DNA of 49,131 bases. Source: Nocardia ignorata NBRC 108230. Its GTDB lineage: Bacteria > Actinomycetota > Actinomycetes > Mycobacteriales > Mycobacteriaceae. The translations under genes and the position numbers were made by a program. The stretch spans positions 1-49,131 of the forward strand of contig NZ_BDBI01000038.1 in assembly GCF_001612905.1 (NCBI RefSeq), in the 5' to 3' direction. Under the pieces are notes generated by a model. The model made no database searches. It had not been told where the DNA came from and saw only the letters and a program-made list of their open reading frames with translations. This document shows, piece by piece, positions 7,332 to 14,626 of this stretch (the first letter of the stretch is position 1; the number at the start of each line of letters is the position of its first letter).

Positions 7332-8264
7332 GTGAAAGCCGTCTGGCTGCCGTCAAACTACTGGCACGACCCTGCCCTCAGCAGCCTCCACCGAGACTGC
7401 GAGACGCTGTTCACCCGCGCCTGGGCCCACTGCGGGCTCGCCGAAACCAAGGGCTTCATCCCCAAAAGCGCGTTGAAAACGTTCGGAATTCGGTCGGTTT
7501 CGCGTCGAGTTTCTGACCTGGTTTCGGTCGGAATCCTGCACGAAACTGAGGCCGAAATCAGCGGGTCAATCATCCCTGGCTACCAGTTCGCAGACTGGGC
7601 GCAGTGGAACCAAAAGGGCGATGACCTGTTGGAACGGCAGAAGAATGACCGCGAACGGCAGGCCCGACTGCGCGCCCGCAAATCCGGAAAGAAGGCAAAC
7701 GAGTCACGTGACACCTCACGTGACGTCACGCCCCCAGAGCAGACTAGAGAAGAAAAGAACACTACTTACGTACCTAGTGCTGCTCACGTAAGTAACGCGC
7801 ACACGCACGACGAAACACGCCGCGCACCCGCCGACGAAGCCACCGGGCCGACAGTGCCGCCCGACGGCTGGAAGATCGTCCGCAACCTCACCCAAGGCCT
7901 CTCGCAGCCCACCCGCACAGCACTCGCCATCCAAGCCGCGGCCATGCTCCACGCCGGAGTCGACGCCACCGACATCACCACCGGCCTCGAAACATGGATG
8001 TCGCGACCCGACGCCCGCATCGGCCTGTTCCGGCACCTCGTCGACGACGCCGTCAAAGCCCGCCGAGCACCCACAGCGGCGGCCAACACCGGCGTGCCCG
8101 TCGCCCACCACGACCGCAAAACCCTCGGCTGGGAAGAAGCCGCCGAAGCCGCCAAACGGTCCCTCGGCCTCATCCCCGGCGACAACCAGCCCGCGCTCCC
8201 CGCCCCCGGCGACCGACCGCTGCTCACCATCCTCGACTCCGACTACGTGCAGGAAATCGCATGA
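7332..8264 (+). CDS. Replication initiator / replisome organizer (lambda O-like)
   Basis: A 310-aa protein. The GTG at 7332 has AAAGGA upstream and is chosen over in-frame extension into the previous gene. The N-terminal 110 residues resemble phage replisome-organizer winged-helix domains: WLPSNYWHDPALSSLHRD, ARAWAHCGLAETKGFIPKSAL-like helices, GYQFADWAQWNQ, then a basic ERQKNDRERQARLRARKSGKK segment. A low-complexity linker (about 120-180) follows, then a helical C-terminal domain (SQPTRTALAIQAAAMLHAGV) likely to contact a helicase or its loader. The linker DNA holds clustered inverted repeats, as in lambda O. Role inferred from domain layout and the following genes. Confidence 0.75.
   Translation: MKAVWLPSNYWHDPALSSLHRDCETLFTRAWAHCGLAETKGFIPKSALKTFGIRSVSRRVSDLVSVGILHETEAEISGSIIPGYQFADWAQWNQKGDDLLERQKNDRERQARLRARKSGKKANESRDTSRDVTPPEQTREEKNTTYVPSAAHVSNAHTHDETRRAPADEATGPTVPPDGWKIVRNLTQGLSQPTRTALAIQAAAMLHAGVDATDITTGLETWMSRPDARIGLFRHLVDDAVKARRAPTAAANTGVPVAHHDRKTLGWEEAAEAAKRSLGLIPGDNQPALPAPGDRPLLTILDSDYVQEIA
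7704..7793. other. Candidate replication origin inside the initiator gene
   Basis: Within the linker-coding part are TCACGTGA at 7704-7711 and 7716-7723 (12 bases apart), the palindrome TGACGTCA at 7721-7728, then a purine-rich, relatively AT-rich stretch (7741-7763), then ACTTACGT at 7764-7771 pairing with ACGTAAGT at 7786-7793. This arrangement of iteron-like sites beside a low-stability tract inside an initiator gene mirrors ori-lambda within gene O. CACGTGA also occurs twice before the first gene of the operon. Confidence 0.6.
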
Positions 8265-8824
8265 ACACCAACCCCGAGTACCTCGACATCGCCCGTGAAG
8301 TCCTCCAGCACTGCTCCGGGTACGACCTGTGGTTCCCCACCCCCTCGCAGACCGCGATCGTCGCCTGGGCCAACGTGTTCGCCACATCCAAACTCAGCCG
8401 TGAAGACCTCATCGCCGGCGTCGACCGCGCTTACCAAACCGAAGCCCCCGGCTACCGGCCGCTCCCCGCGTCGATCATCAGCTACGCGCGAACCGCCTAC
8501 TTCGAGGCGCTGCGCAACCTGCCCGACGACCGGCGCCGACTGATGGACGAAGCGAACTACGCCCTCCAAGACATCGGGTTCAGCACCAACGAGGCCCACC
8601 GGTACTCCCGCGCCGTCGCCCTCGGTCGTGTCCCGAGCGTCCAGCTCACCAACGACCAGGCCGACCAGTTGCGCGCCAGGCTCGCCCGAACCCGCGAACA
8701 GCTCGAACAGCCACCCCGCCACCTCGAGCCCCTGTGGAAAGTGCTCCGCGAAGCAACCGAAGGCCCACAGCAAGCGTTCCGCGCCCTGACCAGCGACTCC
8801 ACCGAGGAAGAAGACGCAGCATGA
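8261..8824 (+). CDS. Hypothetical replication-accessory protein, 187 aa
   Basis: No family recognised. Helical and soluble. The N-terminus (YLDIAREVLQHCSGYDLWFP, then TAIVAWANVFATSKLSREDL) resembles the small helical domains of helicase-loader-type proteins, and the C-terminus is a charged helix (ADQLRARLARTREQLEQ) with an acidic tail. It overlaps the initiator stop by four bases (ATGA) and the next gene by four bases. The position directly after an O-like initiator suggests a lambda P-like or loader role. That is inference from order only. Confidence 0.6.
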   Translation: MNTNPEYLDIAREVLQHCSGYDLWFPTPSQTAIVAWANVFATSKLSREDLIAGVDRAYQTEAPGYRPLPASIISYARTAYFEALRNLPDDRRRLMDEANYALQDIGFSTNEAHRYSRAVALGRVPSVQLTNDQADQLRARLARTREQLEQPPRHLEPLWKVLREATEGPQQAFRALTSDSTEEEDAA

Positions 8825-9216
8825 ACCGGGTTGACACCGCGGCGATCCTGGAAGAAATCGCCGCCTACGACCAGCGCGACATCACCGCCGACACCATCAC
8901 CCACTGGCACGACACCATCGGCCACCTCCCGAAAGACGTTGCCTCCGAAGCCGTCTCCATCCACCACAAAACCAGCAGCTTCCGCATCACCCCCGAACAA
9001 CTCCTCGACATCGCCACCCACATCACCACCCGGCAAACCAGCGCCCCACACCGCAAACGACGCGCCGTCATGCTCGCCTACCAAGTCAACGGCGCCATCA
9101 ACGACCACTGCCCCAACTGCGACGCCCAACCCGGCCACACCTGCACCGCAGCCACCGGCGAAGAAGCACACGCACCCTGCATCGCCCGCCTCGTAGGAAA
9201 GACCACCGCAGCATGA
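8821..9216 (+). CDS. Small zinc-finger protein, 131 aa
   Basis: The first 80 residues are helical (TAAILEEIAAYDQRDI, LPKDVASEAVSIHH). The C-terminus has a compact zinc site, CPNCDAQPGHTC...HAPC, common in actinobacterial and actinophage zinc-finger proteins. It is coupled to both neighbours by 4-base overlaps and lies in the replication block. DNA or protein binding is likely; exact role unknown. Confidence 0.75.
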   Translation: MNRVDTAAILEEIAAYDQRDITADTITHWHDTIGHLPKDVASEAVSIHHKTSSFRITPEQLLDIATHITTRQTSAPHRKRRAVMLAYQVNGAINDHCPNCDAQPGHTCTAATGEEAHAPCIARLVGKTTAA

Positions 9217-9425
9217 ACAGAACCATTAGCAAACAAAACTGTGTACATGGGACGCAGTTGTGTGCAGTGTCCGTGTTGTTCTGCTGCGGTCCGATGCCGG
9301 AGCTGTTGTTGGCCGTGCGCCCGCCTGTCGTCCACAGAGACGGTCGAACAGGCGTTCGACAGGGGATCGGTTACCCGGGGACGGCTGCGGCGAATCTGGG
9401 GGCCATTCCGGGAGGTGCCCGGTGA
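9213..9425 (+). CDS. Hypothetical small protein, 70 aa (frame uncertain)
   Basis: The ATG overlaps the upstream stop (ATGA), and the TGA overlaps the next gene's GTG (GTGA), so it fits the coupled operon exactly. The product is Cys-rich at the N-terminus and Gly-rich at the C-terminus, with no recognised domain. Another frame starting at 9241 has CVQCPCC and CRSCCWPC, which could also bind zinc. Codon use in the first 100 bases is richer in A and T than its neighbours. Either frame may be real, or the stretch may be a leader. Confidence 0.4.
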   Translation: MNRTISKQNCVHGTQLCAVSVLFCCGPMPELLLAVRPPVVHRDGRTGVRQGIGYPGTAAANLGAIPGGAR

Positions 9426-10093
9426 GCTGCACCCGATGCGGCAAGGAATACAAGCCGCTGCGTCGGAAGCTGTGCAAGTCCTGCTACCAGACCGTGCTGG
9501 ATCGCCAGACCGCCTACGGTCGCTGGGAATCGGTTCTGGTCGACGCTGAGCCTGTCCGCCAACACGTCCTGGCGTTGATCGCGGCTGGTGTGAGTCGCCG
9601 TCAGATCGTGAAGCTCTCAGGTATCCCGCGCAGTTCTCTCGGCACGCTTCTGGTTGGCAAACGTGGTGGTCCGGCCGAGAAGATTTGGGAGAGCACCGCG
9701 AAGCGGCTCCTTGCTGTCGAGATCCCCGGCGCCGCGCACGCAGTTGCCGCGGCAGGGGACCACATGCCCGCTGTCGGGGCGATTCGCCGCCTGCAGGCGC
9801 TTGTTGCTGCGGGTTGGCCGATGTCGACGTTGGCGCGTGAGTGCGGGATGGGGGAGACGGGTGTGTCCAACCTGTTGCGTACCCGACCGGAGTTGATCAC
9901 CGTCGATAAGCATCGGCGGGTGGTTGACGTGTTCGCCCGGTTGCAGCTCGAGCCTGGTCCGTCGTTGCGCGCCAGGAACTTCGGGCGGAAGCAGCATTGG
10001 CCGTTGCCGTTTCAGTGGGACGAGGGCGACCTTGACCGGCCTGAAGCGACGAGTGCGGCACCGCGGCGCCGCGCTAGTCGGGCGGCGGCGTGA
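9422..10093 (+). CDS. Zinc-ribbon plus double-HTH protein, paralogue 4
   Basis: A 223-aa protein. The GTG at 9422 follows GGGAGGT. The N-terminal zinc knuckle is CTRCGKEY...LCKSCYQT (residues 3-24). HTH 1 is near 55-80 (GVSRRQIVKLSGIPRSSLGT). HTH 2 is near 117-148 (RRLQALVAAGWPMSTLAREC). GPSLRARNFGRKQHWPLPFQWDEG replaces the PPLAWEG element. Synonymous choices are more T/G-rich than the C-rich preceding genes, hinting at separate acquisition. It ends this sub-operon. Confidence 0.8.
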   Translation: MSCTRCGKEYKPLRRKLCKSCYQTVLDRQTAYGRWESVLVDAEPVRQHVLALIAAGVSRRQIVKLSGIPRSSLGTLLVGKRGGPAEKIWESTAKRLLAVEIPGAAHAVAAAGDHMPAVGAIRRLQALVAAGWPMSTLARECGMGETGVSNLLRTRPELITVDKHRRVVDVFARLQLEPGPSLRARNFGRKQHWPLPFQWDEGDLDRPEATSAAPRRRASRAAA

Positions 10094-10108
10094 ACCCGCG
10101 AACCCGGT

Positions 10109-10137
10109 TTGACATGGGTAGTGAAATCAAGATGTGC
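10109..10137 (+). promoter_or_regulatory. Candidate sigma-70-type promoter
   Basis: Perfect TTGACA at 10109-10114, a 17-base spacer, then ATGTGC at 10132-10137, a weak -10. It lies in the only 79-base gap between the HTH gene and the gene at 10173, which has its own AGGAGA ribosome-binding site. It may boost the distal part of the operon. Confidence 0.4.
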
Positions 10138-10172
10138 GCATCCACGCATAGAGCCTGTCAGGAGAACCCGCC

Positions 10173-10547
10173 ATGACCCCGCCGCCGCTCAGTCACCTTC
10201 TCGCGGAAGGCCGCTCACTCCTCGCCGAAGCGACCCTCGGTGAATGGAAGGCGACCCCGCCGTCCGGCCCGTGGCCCGCTGACTACTGGGCTGTCGGCAC
10301 CACGGCGGACGGGCTGCTGGAACGGTTCACCGGCGAAGGTCCGCGCGACGCGGTAGATGACGGCGCTGACGCCAGAGCGATCGCGTGGGCGATGACGAAC
10401 CTGTCGCACCTGCTCGACGCCCTCGACCGGGTGAACACGCTGCTGCGGCGGTGGGACAGCGAGAAGTACGACGACCTGTTCGGTGCTGTCCAAACCGAAT
10501 GTGTCCGCGAAGTCCGCAAAGCCCTCGAAGGAGACCACACCGCATGA
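10173..10547 (+). CDS. Hypothetical protein, 124 aa
   Basis: Unknown. The segment DARAIAWAMTNLSHLLDALDRVN near residues 66-88 resembles the DARFIAAAR...L..EVERLR pattern of many phage early proteins (Ead/Ea22-like). The likeness is weak. The N-terminus has a Trp/Pro-rich region (WKATPPSGPWPADYWAVGTT). AGGAGA precedes the ATG, and the 3' end overlaps the next gene by four bases. Confidence 0.7.
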   Translation: MTPPPLSHLLAEGRSLLAEATLGEWKATPPSGPWPADYWAVGTTADGLLERFTGEGPRDAVDDGADARAIAWAMTNLSHLLDALDRVNTLLRRWDSEKYDDLFGAVQTECVREVRKALEGDHTA

Positions 10548-10924
10548 CCTCGCTCACCGGGCGGACCGTGACCCTCATCCACGAGTCCGAGTTCAGCAAG
10601 CTCGTCACCGAAACCTACGGTCGCCCATACCGATTCCAGCAGCAGGATGGCTGTCGGTGGGGTCAGGACACCGTGTACCTGTTCGACGTGCCCCACCCCG
10701 AAGGCGGTTGGGAATCGATCGAGGAGTTCCGCGGCTGCTACGCGGAAGGCGTGCCCACCGTCGAGGAATGGGCGAACACCCCGATCGGTGACTACGAACA
10801 CTCGTGGCAGACCGAACTGCACTGGCGTCGCGAGTTCTATCCGCCGTTCGAAGCCGTTATCGACGACCTCCACGCCCGCGGCCTCATCGACGCCGGTTCC
10901 TACGGCCTGCACATCTGGTGGTGA
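10544..10924 (+). CDS. Hypothetical protein, 126 aa
   Basis: Unknown acidic, aromatic-rich soluble protein (GGWESIEEFRGCYAEGVPTV, WRREFYPPFEAVIDDLHARG). It starts by ATGA overlap. Four bases separate it from the RNase AS gene, so the two are co-translated. No catalytic motif is visible. Confidence 0.7.
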   Translation: MTSLTGRTVTLIHESEFSKLVTETYGRPYRFQQQDGCRWGQDTVYLFDVPHPEGGWESIEEFRGCYAEGVPTVEEWANTPIGDYEHSWQTELHWRREFYPPFEAVIDDLHARGLIDAGSYGLHIWW

Positions 10925-10928
10925 CCGC

Positions 10929-11615
10929 ATGACCCTGTATGCCTACGACACGGAGTTCCTCGAGGACGGCCGGACGATCGAGCTGATATCGATCGGGATC
11001 GTGTGTGAGGACGGCCGCGAGTACTACGCCGTCAACTCCGACATGCCTCTCAACCAGATCAAGGCGAACGACTGGCTGGTCCGCAACGTCCTGCCTAGCC
11101 TGCCGCTCAACTGGCGGACTGGGCTGGACCGGTACCTCGCGCACCCACGGAACACGTTCCCGAAGCCGTCGATCGATCTCGTCGACCTCGATACGAAGAG
11201 CACGCTCGTGAAGCCGAAGTGGGTGATCGCGAACGAGGTCCGCGAATTCCTCGTCGGTGACCTGACCCCGGCCGGCGAACTCGATGGTCGGCCGTTTTAC
11301 TTCGACACGGACCTGCCTGAACTGTGGGCTGACTACGGCGCCTACGACCACGTCGCCCTCGCACAGTTGTGGGGCCGCATGATCGATCTCCCCGCGGGTG
11401 TGCCGATGTACACCAACGACCTACAGCAGGCGCTGCGGAAGGTACCCGACGGGTTCGAGCCGCCCGAACAGACCGAAGGACAGCACAACGCTCTCGCAGA
11501 CGCCAAGCACGTGCTGCGGGTTCTGCGTGCCCTGGACGACTTCGAAGAATCCGTTGCGGACCGGGTCGATATCGTCGACGGCTTCGGTCGCGTCATCCGA
11601 AGCGAGGCAGCATGA
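10929..11615 (+). CDS. RNase AS-like polyadenylate-specific 3' exoribonuclease
   Basis: A 228-aa DEDDh exonuclease. Exo I is YAYDTEFLEDGRTIELISIG (residues 4-23). A further Asp is in YFDTDLPELWADYGAYD (about 120-140). Exo III is GQHNALADAKHVLRV near 190, with the His and Asp. Known actinobacterial RNase AS prefers poly(A) and A-tailed RNA 3' ends. A phage copy may modulate host or phage transcript decay. The DTEF start distinguishes it from the DnaQ-like enzyme at 4603. Overlap with the next gene is four bases. Confidence 0.87.
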   Translation: MTLYAYDTEFLEDGRTIELISIGIVCEDGREYYAVNSDMPLNQIKANDWLVRNVLPSLPLNWRTGLDRYLAHPRNTFPKPSIDLVDLDTKSTLVKPKWVIANEVREFLVGDLTPAGELDGRPFYFDTDLPELWADYGAYDHVALAQLWGRMIDLPAGVPMYTNDLQQALRKVPDGFEPPEQTEGQHNALADAKHVLRVLRALDDFEESVADRVDIVDGFGRVIRSEAA

Positions 11616-12208
11616 CCGCCGAGGAGATCCGCGCCGACACCCCTGACCTGACCGTCGCCGAGCTTGAGCAGATCCGCAACGCGACCCTGCGTACCTATGA
11701 GGGCGGTGACGAGCAGTACAACACGCTCCCGCCGCACCTGTTGAAGGTCGTCGACGGCGATGGCGGCCTGGTCCACATGATCGACCTCGCCATCCTCCGC
11801 ACCCGCCAACTCGACGCCCTACGCGCGCAGGTGCAGCAGGACTACGCGGCCATCCACGCCAAACAGCAGCGCGACCAAGCCCTCATTGACGCCCTGGAAG
11901 AGCATGTTCGCGAGGAGGGTGCGCTCGCTGGCCGCCTGCAAGATCAGCTGCGCGCAGCCTGCGCCGATGGGTCCGCCGCCCACGAACACATCAGGCACCT
12001 GGACGACTTGGTCCACGAGTACCACAAAGCCCTCATGGCCGTGACCGGTGGCACCGAGGAGGTGGGCGCGGGTGACGGTGGTGTGGACCGCACGATCGTC
12101 CCGCCCGGCACGATCGCCAAGATGCGCGCCGAAAACCCCGGCCCATCTCCCGAATTCCGGGAAGCCATCGCGCGCGCCCGCCAACGCAGGGAGAACAACG
12201 ATGGGTGA
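11612..12208 (+). CDS. Coiled-coil hypothetical protein, 198 aa
   Basis: Residues about 70-150 form long charged helices with heptad character (QLDALRAQVQQDYAAIHAKQ, LIDALEEHVREEGALAGRLQ), so it probably oligomerises. The N-terminus (DLTVAELEQIRNATL) and the C-terminal REAIARARQRRENN are also helical. No family assigned. It is translationally coupled to RNase AS by an ATGA overlap. Confidence 0.7.
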   Translation: MTAEEIRADTPDLTVAELEQIRNATLRTYEGGDEQYNTLPPHLLKVVDGDGGLVHMIDLAILRTRQLDALRAQVQQDYAAIHAKQQRDQALIDALEEHVREEGALAGRLQDQLRAACADGSAAHEHIRHLDDLVHEYHKALMAVTGGTEEVGAGDGGVDRTIVPPGTIAKMRAENPGPSPEFREAIARARQRRENNDG

Positions 12209-12530
12209 GAAGACTGAGATCGACCAGCTCGCCGAACTCCTGCGCGGCACCTACTGGCACGAGCTCACAGACGTCGAACCTTACGACATTGACGGCTTCA
12301 CCACTGTCGCGCGCATCAACGGCGAAAACCGGGACTGGACACGCACCGTCGCGATCGTCACCCGCGGGCCATCCGGGCAGCACTACCGGTGGGAGTTCGA
12401 GGAGGGCTTGGCCGAAGACCATCCCGATTTCGGGCCCGCCGAGTATGGCGACCCCGACATCACCCTGGTGCACCAGGTCACCGAAACCATCACCGTCACC
12501 CGCTGGGTGGCCGAGGAGAACCATGGCTGA
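12201..12530 (+). CDS. Hypothetical protein, 109 aa
   Basis: Unknown soluble protein of mixed alpha/beta appearance: an N-terminal helix, then beta-rich segments (FTTVARINGENRDWTRTVAI and VHQVTETITVTRWVAEE). GGGAGA precedes the ATG at 12201. It overlaps both neighbours by eight bases. Confidence 0.7.
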   Translation: MGEKTEIDQLAELLRGTYWHELTDVEPYDIDGFTTVARINGENRDWTRTVAIVTRGPSGQHYRWEFEEGLAEDHPDFGPAEYGDPDITLVHQVTETITVTRWVAEENHG

Positions 12531-12825
12531 GGCCAAGCAGTACCGCAAGAAGCCCGTCGTCATCACCGCCATGGAGTGGGACGGGACCGCAGAAGGCGCT
12601 ACCGCGGTCATCCAGTGGATTCTCGACAACGGCGGTCTCGCCAACTACCACTGCTCGCACGACATGGGTTGCCCCGGAACAGCAAAGGGGCACGCCATCG
12701 CCATCCGAACACTCGAAGGGTGGATCCAGGCATCGCCGGGTGACTGGGTAATTCGCGGCATCGCGCGCGAGTTCTACCCATGCCGCCGCGACATATTCGC
12801 CGTCACCTACGAGGCGGTGGACTGA
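12523..12825 (+). CDS. Conserved phage protein of the PGDWVIRG family
   Basis: The 100-aa product belongs to a very widespread small phage family of unknown function. Hallmarks are QYRKKPVVITAMEWDG at the N-terminus, IAIRTLEGWIQASPGDWVIR near 64-83 and EFYPCRRDIFAVTYEAV at the C-terminus. Such genes sit in early or replication regions of many phages. The stop overlaps the HNH start (TGATG). Confidence 0.82.
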   Translation: MAEAKQYRKKPVVITAMEWDGTAEGATAVIQWILDNGGLANYHCSHDMGCPGTAKGHAIAIRTLEGWIQASPGDWVIRGIAREFYPCRRDIFAVTYEAVD

Positions 12826-13262
12826 TGCCGAAGGTCCTGACGAGCCCCTACGAGCGGGTCCTTGCGCGAACTGTCCACGATGGCAGTTGCCTTCGGTTCA
12901 CCGGCGATCGCTCCACGAACGGAGGCTACGGGCGCATCAGCGTGAACCGCCGCCTCACAATGGTCCACCGAGTCGTCTGGGAACACCACCACGGCCCTCT
13001 TGCGGACGACATCACGATCGACCATGTTGCGGCCCGCGGCTGTCAACACCGCGATTGCGTGAACATAGACCACCTGGAAGCCGTCACGTTCGCCGAGAAC
13101 ATGGCGCGAAAACCGCTGCCCGAGTATGCGCATTGCGCAAACGGGCACGCAATGACCGCTGAGAACACGTACACCCGATCCGGCTCTCGAACTCGGTATT
13201 GCCGAGAGTGTCGAAAGCTGGCACAGCGCCGCTACACCCAGCGAAAAGCATTGGAGGGCTGA
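12825..13262 (+). CDS. HNH homing endonuclease with C-terminal zinc module
   Basis: A 145-aa protein. The HNH_3-type core is VHRVVWEHHHGPLADDITID followed by H...GCQHRDCVNIDHLEAVT (residues 47-90), the usual beta-beta-alpha metal fold. The C-terminal module is HCANGHAMTAENTYT...RYCRECRKL, binding one zinc. Typically a mobile, site-specific nicking or cutting enzyme. A GGAGG near its 3' end probably serves the next gene. Confidence 0.87.
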   Translation: MPKVLTSPYERVLARTVHDGSCLRFTGDRSTNGGYGRISVNRRLTMVHRVVWEHHHGPLADDITIDHVAARGCQHRDCVNIDHLEAVTFAENMARKPLPEYAHCANGHAMTAENTYTRSGSRTRYCRECRKLAQRRYTQRKALEG

Positions 13263-13265
13263 GCC

Positions 13266-13502
13266 ATCATCTCACTGTGGTGGTCGTTCGCGCTCACATC
13301 GATCGGTGTGACGGGCCTGTTCCTCGTCTACGGGCGCCCGAACTCGCTCATCGGCCCGGTGATCGGGCTCTCCGTACAAGCGCTGTGGATCGCGTACGCG
13401 GTCGCGACGGGTCAATGGTGGTTCCTGCTGTCCGCACTCACGTACGGCGCCGCGAACATCTACGGGCTGCGGCAACGACGGAAGACGGCTCACGATGTCT
13501 GA
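13266..13502 (+). CDS. Small membrane protein with possible ATC start
   Basis: About 78 aa with two or three hydrophobic segments (WWSFALTSIGVTGLFLVYG, LIGPVIGLSVQALWIAYAVA, WWFLLSALTYGAANIY). No ATG, GTG or TTG lies between the previous in-frame stop (13260) and a GTG at 13308. That GTG would cut the first membrane segment and has no ribosome-binding site. GGAGG at 13253-13257 is ideally spaced for ATC at 13266, so initiation at a rare ATC is suggested. The conservative start is 13308 (64 aa). Confidence 0.6.
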   Translation: MISLWWSFALTSIGVTGLFLVYGRPNSLIGPVIGLSVQALWIAYAVATGQWWFLLSALTYGAANIYGLRQRRKTAHDV

Positions 13503-13764
13503 CCGGATCACGGACGAACAGCTCGCGGGTTGGCTGGAGTACTCCACCTACCCCGACACGGACGAAACCCACGCCCTCGTCAACGAACTCGCGCGACTGC
13601 GCGAACTGGTCGCGATGTTCATCGACGGCGAAGACTGCTGGTTCGACCATGCCGGCGACTGCCAAGCACACGGCATGACCCTAGAGCCGGGTGAGCTGTG
13701 CCCGAACGCCGAAGTGCTGCAGCTTCTCGCCGCGTGGGAAGGCGACGCCGATGACGAACGGTGA
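13495..13764 (+). CDS. Hypothetical protein, 89 aa
   Basis: Small acidic protein. An N-terminal helix (SDRITDEQLAGWLEY) and NELARLRELVAMF are followed by a Cys/His-containing middle (CWFDHAGDCQAHG, LCPN) that could hold a metal. It overlaps both neighbours (8 and 14 bases). Function unknown. Confidence 0.7.
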   Translation: MSDRITDEQLAGWLEYSTYPDTDETHALVNELARLRELVAMFIDGEDCWFDHAGDCQAHGMTLEPGELCPNAEVLQLLAAWEGDADDER

Positions 13765-13987
13765 GCAGCTCGACCGGTACCTCAACCGGTATTGCGCAGG
13801 GGGCCCGCGATCCCCACGCGTGCATGTCGGCGCCGTCCGCGCAGTGAACGACCGCGTGCAGGGCTGGGCAGTGTGTGTCCTGTGCGGCGACACCGGCTAC
13901 GAGGTCGCCTACGTCCTGTCCTGGCGGCTCGCCGTCTCGCTGGCATTCCGCACCGCTAACTACATCCGAGACAAGGCTGTTGCATGA
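13751..13987 (+). CDS. Hypothetical protein, 78 aa
   Basis: The ATG at 13751 (MTNGEQLDRYLNRYCAGG) lies inside the previous gene's end. A CVLCG knuckle near residues 46-50 and a C-terminal helix (LSWRLAVSLAFRTANYI) are visible. No family recognised. Confidence 0.65.
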   Translation: MTNGEQLDRYLNRYCAGGPRSPRVHVGAVRAVNDRVQGWAVCVLCGDTGYEVAYVLSWRLAVSLAFRTANYIRDKAVA

Positions 13988-14181
13988 CCGTCGACGACAT
14001 TCACGTGACTCCGCGCGCGGACCTCATCCAACACACCCTGACCGGCAACTGCGTGTGCGGGCCGGACCTGGAGATGGTCAAGGACCTGCAGGGCGCGACC
14101 GCCGGCTGGGTGCACATCCATCACAGCCTCGACAATCGCGAACACATCGAACGTATCGGAATCCAGGAGAACCCGAATTGA
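13984..14181 (+). CDS. Conserved small actinophage protein, 65 aa
   Basis: Pattern VTPRADLIQHTLTGNCVCGP near residues 8-27, then GWVHIHHSLDNREHIERI near 42-59. It matches a common actinophage small protein of unknown role with conserved CxCGP and HHSLD elements. Starts by ATGA overlap; ends in TTGA overlap with the next gene. Confidence 0.75.
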   Translation: MTVDDIHVTPRADLIQHTLTGNCVCGPDLEMVKDLQGATAGWVHIHHSLDNREHIERIGIQENPN

Positions 14182-14396
14182 GCGTCGTCACCTCACGTAC
14201 ACGCGTCGAAACCAAGCACGAATGGCTCGTACCGAACCCGGCCGCGGTCGGTGACTTCCTCGAAGCCGTCGCGTTCGCCCGCAACCGGTACACCGAGATC
14301 CACGGCAGCATCCCCACCTACGACGACTGGGCGTTTGTCACTCACGAAGACGACCACCTGATCGTCGGATTCACCACCAGCGAGGTAGCGAAATGA
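14178..14396 (+). CDS. Hypothetical protein, 72 aa, TTG start
   Basis: The TTG at 14178 overlaps the previous stop (ATTGA) and has GGAGA at the right distance, so it is preferred to upstream starts. The product (ETKHEWLVPNPAAVGDFLEA, ARNRYTEIHG, YDDWAFVTHEDDHLIVGF) looks like a compact alpha/beta domain. Function unknown. Confidence 0.7.
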   Translation: MSVVTSRTRVETKHEWLVPNPAAVGDFLEAVAFARNRYTEIHGSIPTYDDWAFVTHEDDHLIVGFTTSEVAK

Positions 14397-14626
14397 CCAC
14401 CACCCGAACCCGTTCCGTCGCGGCAATCATCGCCCTCACCGTGCTCGCCGGCGCCGGATCAACCGCCTGCACCCGCACCCAACGCTGGTGCGAACTCGAC
14501 CAAGGTGATGTCGTCGTCGACAACTCGTACTGCGAACAGAACGTCGCCGGGTACGAGTGGGAACCCGACCACGACAAACCCAAGCACAAGAAGAAGCCGC
14601 TCAAGGCGAAGAAGGCCAAGCACTGA
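14393..14626 (+). CDS. Small putative lipoprotein with lysine-rich tail
   Basis: A 77-aa protein. N-terminal basic residues, a hydrophobic run and the lipobox-like LAGAGSTAC around residues 18-26 suggest export and lipidation at Cys26. The mature part is short and acidic and ends in a KPKHKKKPLKAKKAK-type basic tail. A phage-encoded exported lipoprotein might alter the cell surface or block superinfection; that is only inference. Confidence 0.7.
   Translation: MTTTRTRSVAAIIALTVLAGAGSTACTRTQRWCELDQGDVVVDNSYCEQNVAGYEWEPDHDKPKHKKKPLKAKKAKH

Noticed and set aside
9241..9549. Certain zinc-ribbon gene at 9241
   Set aside because: Runs deep into the HTH gene at 9422 and lacks coupling; kept only as an alternative frame.
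14295..14351. TTG/GTG re-starts inside the small genes near 14.3 kb
   Set aside because: No ribosome-binding site and they would break the overlap-coupled order of the operon.
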